Positions 1-5,354 of a stretch of 5,354 bases of DNA are shown one piece after another; position 1 is the stretch's first letter, and each line of letters starts with the position of its first letter. The DNA lies in contig JAEXXR010000075.1 in the NCBI GenBank assembly GCA_023405705.1, positions 1-5,354 on the forward strand, in the 5' to 3' direction. A program made the position numbers and the translations under genes. The notes under the pieces were generated by a model, which was given only the letters and a program-made list of their open reading frames with translations, did no database searches and was not told the DNA's origin. Origin of the DNA: Actinomycetes bacterium (GTDB taxonomy: Bacteria > Actinomycetota > Thermoleophilia > Solirubrobacterales > Solirubrobacteraceae).

Positions 1-1556
<1,556 letters not shown>

Positions 1557-1562
1557 GCTGGG

Positions 1563-1570
1563 CTCCTCTC
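1563..1570 (-). promoter_or_regulatory. Ribosome binding site of dnaK
   Basis: The minus strand reads GAGAGGAG followed by six bases (CCCAGC) and the dnaK ATG. This is a strong Shine-Dalgarno match at ideal spacing and fixes the start codon. Confidence 0.85.
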
Positions 1571-1650
1571 AATGCACCGGGACGACCGGGCGCGCATGCA
1601 GCGGTCGCCCGCGCGGCAGCCGCTCCATCGTCACAGAGGTCGTCGCTCGT

Positions 1651-1679
1651 ATCGTAGGCCGCGACGACGTTGCCGTCAA
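1651..1679 (-). promoter_or_regulatory. Housekeeping-type promoter for dnaK
   Basis: The minus strand reads TTGACG (1679-1674), a 17-base spacer, then TACGAT (1656-1651). This is five of six matches to the -35 consensus TTGACA, and the -10 fits TANNNT, at the optimal spacing for primary sigma-70 factors. Transcription would begin near 1644, giving a leader of about 88 nt before the ATG. I found no CIRCE (TTAGCACTC-N9-GAGTGCTAA) or HAIR (CTTGAGT-N7-ACTCAAG) operator near it, so HrcA or HspR control is not evident. The call rests on motif match and position only. Confidence 0.65.
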
Positions 1680-1718
1680 GCGATCGCCGGGAACCCGAGA
1701 CATCCTCATCTGCGAGCG

Positions 1719-1743
1719 GTTTAGGGCGCAGCGGGGTGGGCAT
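1719..1743 (+). promoter_or_regulatory. Candidate general-stress (SigB/SigF-type) promoter for the sigma gene
   Basis: The plus strand reads GTTTAG (1719-1724), 13 bases, then GGGCAT (1738-1743). Promoters of the SigB/SigF family have approximately GTTT at -35 and GGGTAT at -10 with 12-15 bases between, so only one base of the -10 differs. The start point would be near 1750, about 90 nt before the sigma-factor ATG. I saw no comparably good TTGACA/TATAAT pair on this strand of the region. In GC-rich DNA a GGG-containing -10 can arise by chance. The GTTT is the rarer part. Confidence 0.45.
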
Positions 1744-1751
1744 TCCCGCTG
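1729..1751. repeat. Perfect 7-bp dyad overlapping the candidate stress promoter
   Basis: CAGCGGG (1729-1735) and CCCGCTG (1745-1751) are exact reverse complements separated by nine bases. The spacer contains the GGGCAT -10 element, so the right arm would sit at the transcription start. The arrangement suits a repressor operator for a dimer. It could also be a small hairpin at the 5' end of the transcript or chance in GC-rich DNA. Confidence 0.4.
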
Positions 1752-1826
1752 TACGTCGGATGGCGCAGGAGAGCGGACCTCCCGTCGCCTCGGCGGTCGC
1801 CGCTACCCCTGCCTTCCCTGATCCCC

Positions 1827-1833
1827 GAAGGAG
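1827..1833 (+). promoter_or_regulatory. Ribosome binding site of the sigma-factor gene
   Basis: GAAGGAG lies six bases (CACGCC) before the ATG at 1840. It decides this start over the in-frame downstream methionine codons. Confidence 0.8.
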
Positions 1834-1839
1834 CACGCC

Positions 1840-2679
1840 ATGGCTCACTCGAGCCCTCCCCGGCGTCTGGACCTCGCCCCGCATGAGGGCTGTGACGAAC
1901 GCCGTCGCCGCGTCCTGCGCCGGCGGCGCGGCGAACGCGCGCTGGTGCTCGCCGCCCAGGACGGCGACACCGGAGCCCGCGCAGACCTGATCGACGTCTT
2001 CATGCCGTTGATCGGCAGCGTCGCGAGGCTCTACCGCGGTGTGCCCGCCGTCCACCGCACGGAGCTGACGCAGGCGGGCGTCGTGGGCCTGCTGACCGCG
2101 CTGGAGCGGTTCGACCCCTCGCGCCGCACGCCCTTCTGGACGTACGCCTCGTGGTGGGTGCGGCAGGCGATGCAGCAGGTCGTCGCCGAGCTGACGCGAC
2201 CGGTCGTGATGTCCGACCGCGGCCTGCGGGAGCTGGCGCGGATGCGCTCCGCCCGCGGCGACTTCAAGCGGCTCCATCACGCCGACCCGAGCAGCACCCG
2301 TCTCGCTGCCGCGACCGGGCTGACGCGCGAGCGGATCGAGACGCTCATCGCGGTCGAGCTGATCCCCGAGGCGCTGGAGAGCGAGCCGGCGTGGAGCGAC
2401 GAGGACGACGCGCCGCACCGCAACAGGCACCCGCTCCAGGACCCGGGCGCCGAGGAGGCGTTCGACCGCGTGCTCGACCGCGTCCAATGCGACCAGCTCT
2501 CACGTCTGATCGACCGTCTCGACGCCCGTGAGCGCGTCATCGTGCGGTCCCGCTTCGGCCTGAACGGGCCGGAGCGGACGCTCCGCGAGATCGCACGCAG
2601 GGTCGGGCTCAGCGCCGAGCGCGTCAGGCAGCTGGAGCACGCGGCGCTCGACGAGCTGCGCACCGCCGCGGCGGCTTGA
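1840..2679 (+). CDS. Sigma-70 family RNA polymerase sigma factor (group 2-like)
   Basis: This is an alternative sigma subunit that directs RNA polymerase to promoters. At 279 residues it has no region 1.1, unlike a primary RpoD. After an arginine-rich N-terminus (two runs of four Arg, 21-30) come a region 1.2-like helix (about 36-50) and region 2 (about 50-118), with the 2.3/2.4 motif RTPFWTYASWWVRQAM at 96-111. Compare KFSTYATWWIRQAI in primary sigmas: F-S-T has become F-W-T. Region 3 spans about 128-180, followed by an acidic linker (SDEDD, 186-190). Region 4 (about 215-275) ends in the helix-turn-helix TLREIARRVGLSAERVRQLEHAAL (247-270), which is close to the RpoD type and suggests recognition of a TTGACA-like -35. 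No AGA codon occurs among 46 Arg codons. The gene is divergent from dnaK, which suggests a stress role by context only. It converges with the flavoprotein gene at 2733. No anti-sigma gene is adjacent. Confidence 0.93.
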   Translation: MAHSSPPRRLDLAPHEGCDERRRRVLRRRRGERALVLAAQDGDTGARADLIDVFMPLIGSVARLYRGVPAVHRTELTQAGVVGLLTALERFDPSRRTPFWTYASWWVRQAMQQVVAELTRPVVMSDRGLRELARMRSARGDFKRLHHADPSSTRLAAATGLTRERIETLIAVELIPEALESEPAWSDEDDAPHRNRHPLQDPGAEEAFDRVLDRVQCDQLSRLIDRLDARERVIVRSRFGLNGPERTLREIARRVGLSAERVRQLEHAALDELRTAAAA

Positions 2680-2707
2680 CGAGCCGGGGAGCGACGGGCG
2701 CGAGCCG

Positions 2708-2722
2708 TGCGCGCGGCGCGCA
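2708..2722. terminator. Possible bidirectional terminator between convergent genes
   Basis: TGCGCGC and GCGCGCA are perfect reverse complements around a single central base, in the 53-bp gap between the stop codons of the sigma gene (2679) and the flavoprotein gene (2733). The location suits shared termination. There is no T-tract on either strand, so it would have to act as a U-less actinobacterial-type hairpin. The real stem would lose a pair or two to form a loop. Confidence 0.3.
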
Positions 2723-2732
2723 GGCACGACGC

Positions 2733-4439
2733 CTATGACCGCACTCGGGCGTGCTCCGCCCGCTCCGGCGCCTGCACGAGCCGGTCGACGACCTCGTCGC
2801 GAGCGAGGTGCTCGTGGACGAGCCGGACCGCCATCGAGCCCTCGCCGACGGCGGTCGCGACACGGCGGATCGCGCCGCTGCGCACGTCGCCGACCGCGAA
2901 GACGCCGGGCGTGCTCGTCTCCAGCATCAGGTCCGCCCCGGTCGCCGCCCCCGTCACGACGAAGCCCTTCTCGTCGAGCGCGAGCGTCCGGCCGAGCCAC
3001 TGCGTGCGCGGCTCTGCGCCGATGAACACGAACAACGCCCGCGCCGGGATCCGACTGCGCGTGCCGGTGCGGTCGTCCTCGATCTCCAGCTCCTCCAGCC
3101 ACGCGTCGCCGAGCAGCCCTCTGACCTCGGTGCTCGTGTGCAGCTCGACGTTGCCGGTGCGCTGCAGCCGGTCGACGAGGTAGCGCGACATCCCCTGCGC
3201 CAGTGACGGCTCGCGCACCAGCAGGTGGACGTGCTGGGCGCGGCGGGAGAGGAACAGCGCCGCCTGCCCGGCGGAGTTGCCGCCGCCGACGACCGCGACC
3301 GGATCGCCGCCGCACAGCTGCGCCTCGACCTCGGTCGCGGCGTAGTGGACGCTCGTGCCCTCGAACTCCTCCAGCCGCTGCAGCGGCAGCTTGCGGTAGT
3401 GGACGCCGCCGGCGACCACCACAGCGCGGGCGTGCAGCTCCTCGCCGTCCGCGAGCGTGAGCACGAGGTGACCGTCGCGCTCCTCCAGCGCGACCGCGCG
3501 CGCCGGAACGGTGATGCGCGCCCCGAACTTGCGCGCCTGCAGCGTCGCGCGCTCGGCCAGCTCGGCACCGGTCACGCCCGCGGGGAAGCCGAGATAGTTC
3601 TCGATCCGCGAGGAGGTCGACGCCTGCCCGCCGGTGGCGACGGAGTCGAGCGCGATCGTGTCGAGCCCCTCCGACGCGCCGTACACCGCGGCGGCCAGTC
3701 CGGCCGGTCCCGCGCCGACGACGACGAGGTCGCACAGCTCGCCTGGCACGACCGGCGCGCGCAGCCCGATCGCCGCGGCGAGCTCCTCGTTGCTGGGATT
3801 GCGCAGCACGCGTTCGCCGTGCCAGATCACGACCGGCGTCTCCTCCGGACCGATCCCCAGCTCGCGCAGCAGTCCCTCCGCCGCCCCGTCCCGCTCGAGG
3901 TCGATCCAGCTGTGCGGCAGCCGGTTGCGGGCCGCGAACTGGCGCAGCCGACGCGTGTCGGGCGCGTAGCGCGAGCCGACGATGCGCAGGCCGGCGCCGA
4001 GGCCGACGAGCAGGGAGCGCCGCAGCAGGAAGGCGCGCAGGATCAGATCGCCGATCGCGACGTCCTGCGTGACGAGCTCGCGCACCTGCTCGACCGGCAC
4101 CCGCAGGACCTCGCCGGGCACGCGCACCACCGCGGACAGGAACGCCGCCTCGCCGGTGACGAGGCTCAGCTCGCCGAGGAAGCGACCGGCGCCGTGGACG
4201 CCGACCGTCCGCTCGCCGCGCGATCCGAGGCCCTCGACCGCGGCGATCGTCCCGTCGAGCACGACGAAGAAGTCGACGTCGCGGTCGCCCTCGCGATAGA
4301 GCACCTCACCCGCGTCGGTGCGACGGCGCTCCGCGCCGGCAGCTCCTGCGAACAGCTCGATCTGCTCTTTGCTCAGGCGCGGATAGGCGCCGTGCGGATC
4401 GGGCGTCTCGCGCAACTCGTCGGCGACGGAGCGGTTCAT
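2733..4439 (-). CDS. Cyclic-nucleotide-binding / thioredoxin-like / thioredoxin-reductase-like flavoprotein fusion
   Basis: This is a predicted cytosolic FAD- and NAD(P)H-dependent oxidoreductase of 568 residues. A CRP-type cyclic-nucleotide-binding domain occupies about 25-145, with a phosphate-cassette-like FLGELSLVTGEAAFLSAVV at 87-105. A thioredoxin-like fold follows (about 150-226) with the cis-proline-type segment ETPVVIW (200-206) but no CxxC: the usual active-site area reads SRYAPD (156-161). From about 236 it is thioredoxin-reductase-like, with the FAD loop GAGPAG (242-247), TGGQASTSSRIENYLGFP (269-286), the NAD(P)H loop GGGNSAG (385-391) and the FAD motif GVFAVGD (512-518). Where TrxR has C-A-T-C, this protein has A-A-T-E (367-370). 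Only two Cys remain, C236 and C376. Databases often label this architecture a cyclic-nucleotide-binding thioredoxin-disulfide reductase, but the residues argue against classical disulfide reduction. The frame opens at 4505. The ATG at 4439 was chosen because a strong RBS precedes it. Confidence 0.93.
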   Translation of the reverse strand: MNRSVADELRETPDPHGAYPRLSKEQIELFAGAAGAERRRTDAGEVLYREGDRDVDFFVVLDGTIAAVEGLGSRGERTVGVHGAGRFLGELSLVTGEAAFLSAVVRVPGEVLRVPVEQVRELVTQDVAIGDLILRAFLLRRSLLVGLGAGLRIVGSRYAPDTRRLRQFAARNRLPHSWIDLERDGAAEGLLRELGIGPEETPVVIWHGERVLRNPSNEELAAAIGLRAPVVPGELCDLVVVGAGPAGLAAAVYGASEGLDTIALDSVATGGQASTSSRIENYLGFPAGVTGAELAERATLQARKFGARITVPARAVALEERDGHLVLTLADGEELHARAVVVAGGVHYRKLPLQRLEEFEGTSVHYAATEVEAQLCGGDPVAVVGGGNSAGQAALFLSRRAQHVHLLVREPSLAQGMSRYLVDRLQRTGNVELHTSTEVRGLLGDAWLEELEIEDDRTGTRSRIPARALFVFIGAEPRTQWLGRTLALDEKGFVVTGAATGADLMLETSTPGVFAVGDVRSGAIRRVATAVGEGSMAVRLVHEHLARDEVVDRLVQAPERAEHARVRS

Positions 4440-4445
4440 CTCTCC

Positions 4446-4452
4446 CCTCCCT
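4446..4452 (-). promoter_or_regulatory. Ribosome binding site of the flavoprotein gene
   Basis: The minus strand reads AGGGAGG, then six bases, then the ATG at 4439. It supports a start 22 codons downstream of the longest open frame. Confidence 0.8.
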
Positions 4453-4454
4453 AG

Positions 4455-4490
4455 GCCGGACGGCCTCGCTCGGCAAATGGGCCGAGCGAG
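4455..4490. terminator. Perfect 10-bp hairpin with adjoining palindrome between DUF1801 and flavoprotein genes
   Basis: CTCGCTCGGC (4465-4474) and GCCGAGCGAG (4481-4490) are exact reverse complements around a six-base loop. Overlapping the left arm by two bases is a second palindrome, GGCCG-GA-CGGCC (4455-4466). The structure lies 70 bases after the DUF1801 stop and 15 bases before the flavoprotein start. It may terminate the upstream transcript, although no T-tract follows. It may equally be an operator or a leader structure for the flavoprotein gene. The overlap would let only one of the two stems form fully. Confidence 0.5.
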
Positions 4491-4559
4491 CGCGGGGCGA
4501 CGCACGATCTCGCGGCCGACCGGGTGGCAGGGCGGGCAGCGGCGTGCGCCTGCCTCAGC

Positions 4560-4946
4560 CTACGAACCGCGATTGAGGGCGATCGCGGCGCGGATCAGGT
4601 CGGTGAACGCCTGCTCGTCGAGCTCGTCGTGCTCGTGGAGGTCGATCGCGCGGCGGACTCTGCCGTCGAGGCTGGAGTTGAAGAGGCCGGCCGGGTCGTC
4701 GAGCGCGGCGCCTCTGAAGAAGGTCAGCTTGACGGCGCCCTTGTACGTCTCTCCCGTGCAGATGATCCCGTCATGCGACCAGACGGGGACGCCGGGGCTC
4801 GTCGCCTTTCTCCACTTCCACTCCTCGACGACGTCCGGGTCGGCCCGTCTGATCAGGGCCCGGACGGTGGCGAGCGTCGCGCCGCGCCAGTCGCCCAGCT
4901 GCTCGATGTGGGCGTCGATCAACTGAGAAGGGGTCTCTTGCTCCAT
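4560..4946 (-). CDS. DUF1801 (YdhG-like) domain protein
   Basis: This is a small cytosolic protein of 128 residues whose biochemical role is unknown to me. The family pattern is clear: VVEEWKWRK (39-47), PVWSHDGIICTGETYKGAVKLTFFRGAAL (54-82) and the DPAGLFNSSLDGRVRRAIDLHE stretch (84-105). A C-terminal helix ending LIRAAIALN (117-125) completes the usual domain. The length is typical of single-domain members, and no signal peptide or membrane segment is present. No Shine-Dalgarno sequence precedes the ATG, and a TATCGT box six bases upstream suggests leaderless translation. Four of its 11 Arg codons are AGA. It follows the PucR-type gene by 63 bases in the same direction, so co-transcription is possible, but the hairpin and the promoter-like box between them argue for a separate transcript. 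Confidence 0.88.
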   Translation of the reverse strand: MEQETPSQLIDAHIEQLGDWRGATLATVRALIRRADPDVVEEWKWRKATSPGVPVWSHDGIICTGETYKGAVKLTFFRGAALDDPAGLFNSSLDGRVRRAIDLHEHDELDEQAFTDLIRAAIALNRGS

Positions 4947-4952
4947 GCGCGG

Positions 4953-4958
4953 ACGATA
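4953..4958 (-). promoter_or_regulatory. Candidate -10 box for a leaderless DUF1801 transcript
   Basis: The minus strand reads TATCGT, six bases, then ATG. It matches TANNNT and would place the transcription start on or beside the A of the start codon. No convincing -35 is visible 17 bases upstream. Confidence 0.4.
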
Positions 4959-4960
4959 GC

Positions 4961-5005
4961 GCGCCCCCGCGCGGGCCGGTTCGGGCGCTGGCGCGGCGGG
5001 GGCGC
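4961..5005 (-). terminator. GC-rich inverted repeat just after the pucR-type gene
   Basis: GCGCCCCCG (4961-4969) pairs with CGGGGGCGC (4997-5005), and the pairing extends inward by four more pairs if one base is bulged. It begins five bases after the PucR-type stop codon. No T-tract follows on the minus strand, so it may be a U-less terminator. Such pairings are also common by chance in sequence this rich in G and C. Confidence 0.35.
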
Positions 5006-5009
5006 TCGG

Positions 5010-5354
5010 TCAGGCCGCCGTCTCGCGGGCCCGCAGGGCGATCCACAGCGCCGAGACGTCGGCGGTGCGGTCGAGGCGGCGGCCGGTGATCTCCTCCGCC
5101 CGCCGCACCCGGTAGACGAGCGTCTGCTTGTGCACGACCAGCTCTCTCGCCGCCTGCTGCCACGAGCGGTTGCGTCTGAGGAAGACGTCGAGCGTGCGCA
5201 CCAGCTCGGTTCCGTGCGCCGCGTCGTAGGCGATCAGCTCGCCGAGCACGTGGTCGGCCAGCTGCCGCGCCTCGCCGACGCTGCGCGGACCGAACGACGC
5301 GCGCGACTCGCCGTAGCGCGCCACCGCGCGGCCGTCGGCGCGGCCGGCCTCGAT
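5010..5354 (-). CDS. PucR-family transcriptional regulator, C-terminal part (5' end beyond right edge)
   Basis: Only the last 114 residues are in the window and the frame is open to the right edge. An ATG/GTG start near 5324 would be internal to the domain and is unlikely. The visible part matches the PucR C-terminal helix-turn-helix domain (HTH_30 type). It has GELIAYDAAHGTELVRTLDVFLRRN and then SWQQAARELVVHKQTLVYRVRRAEEITGRRLD, in which the N-x-T-x-Y-R pattern of the family appears as KQTLVYR. The usual closing helix follows. In this family the domain sits behind sensory domains that are not visible here, so the ligand and targets cannot be stated. Such proteins are DNA-binding regulators, often of catabolic genes. 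Two of 19 Arg codons are AGA. The stop is TGA at 5010-5012. Confidence 0.88.
   Translation of the reverse strand: MEAGRADGRAVARYGESRASFGPRSVGEARQLADHVLGELIAYDAAHGTELVRTLDVFLRRNRSWQQAARELVVHKQTLVYRVRRAEEITGRRLDRTADVSALWIALRARETAA

Noticed and set aside
1557..1644. ROSE-type RNA thermometer in the dnaK leader
   Set aside because: I could not find a segment that pairs well with the GAGAGGAG ribosome binding site. The available short GC stems leave it open.
1670..1679. TTGCCGTCAA, an imperfect dyad with the dnaK -35 box TTGACGGCAA
   Set aside because: The symmetry is only partial and no -10 box lies at suitable distance on the plus strand.
1557..1839. HAIR or CIRCE operator upstream of dnaK
   Set aside because: I looked for CTTGAGT/ACTCAAG and TTAGCACTC/GAGTGCTAA on both strands and found neither, nor a near match with correct spacing.
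3225..4454. 409-codon plus-strand open frame opposite the flavoprotein gene
   Set aside because: It is an antisense shadow of a gene with clear cofactor motifs and has no domain of its own.
4446..4480. TTGCCG-N17-TAGGGA as a promoter for the flavoprotein gene
   Set aside because: The -10 lacks the final T and coincides with the ribosome binding site, so the transcript would start at the ATG and lose a strong Shine-Dalgarno. This is probably chance.

Overview
The window is very GC-rich double-stranded DNA with tightly packed genes on both strands. The protein types point to a high-GC actinobacterium: a group 2-type sigma factor, a cyclic-nucleotide-binding/thioredoxin-reductase-like fusion, a PucR-type regulator and leaderless-looking starts. 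The composition and the unusual mixture of features, especially a DnaK with the long first-quadrant insert, make a deep-branching class such as Thermoleophilia (Conexibacter/Solirubrobacter-like) my best guess. This placement is an inference and was not tested.

Layout. Positions 1-1556 (minus) hold the first 518 codons of dnaK, whose 3' end lies beyond the left edge. Positions 1557-1839 are a 283-bp divergent regulatory region. It holds a good housekeeping-type promoter firing left into dnaK and a candidate general-stress (SigB/SigF-type) promoter firing right, the latter overlapped by a perfect 7-bp dyad. Positions 1840-2679 (plus) encode a 279-residue sigma-70-family factor lacking region 1.1. 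It converges on 2733-4439 (minus), a 568-residue fusion of a cyclic-nucleotide-binding domain, a thioredoxin-like fold and a thioredoxin-reductase-like flavoprotein without the redox CxxC. Upstream of that gene is a 120-bp gap with a perfect 10-bp hairpin. Then come a DUF1801 (YdhG-like) protein at 4560-4946 (minus) and the C-terminal end of a PucR-family regulator at 5010-5354 (minus), which runs off the right edge.

How the genes may work together. The left half looks like a stress module: a major chaperone and an alternative sigma factor share one control region, and the sigma gene may itself be under a stress sigma factor. The right half is three co-directional minus-strand genes with separate starts and no obvious shared pathway. 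Arginine codon choice splits the genes sharply. AGA is common in dnaK (16 of 46 Arg) and the DUF1801 gene (4 of 11). It is absent from the sigma gene (0 of 46) and nearly absent from the flavoprotein gene (1 of about 60). No RNA genes, insertion sequences, CRISPR arrays or origins were seen.
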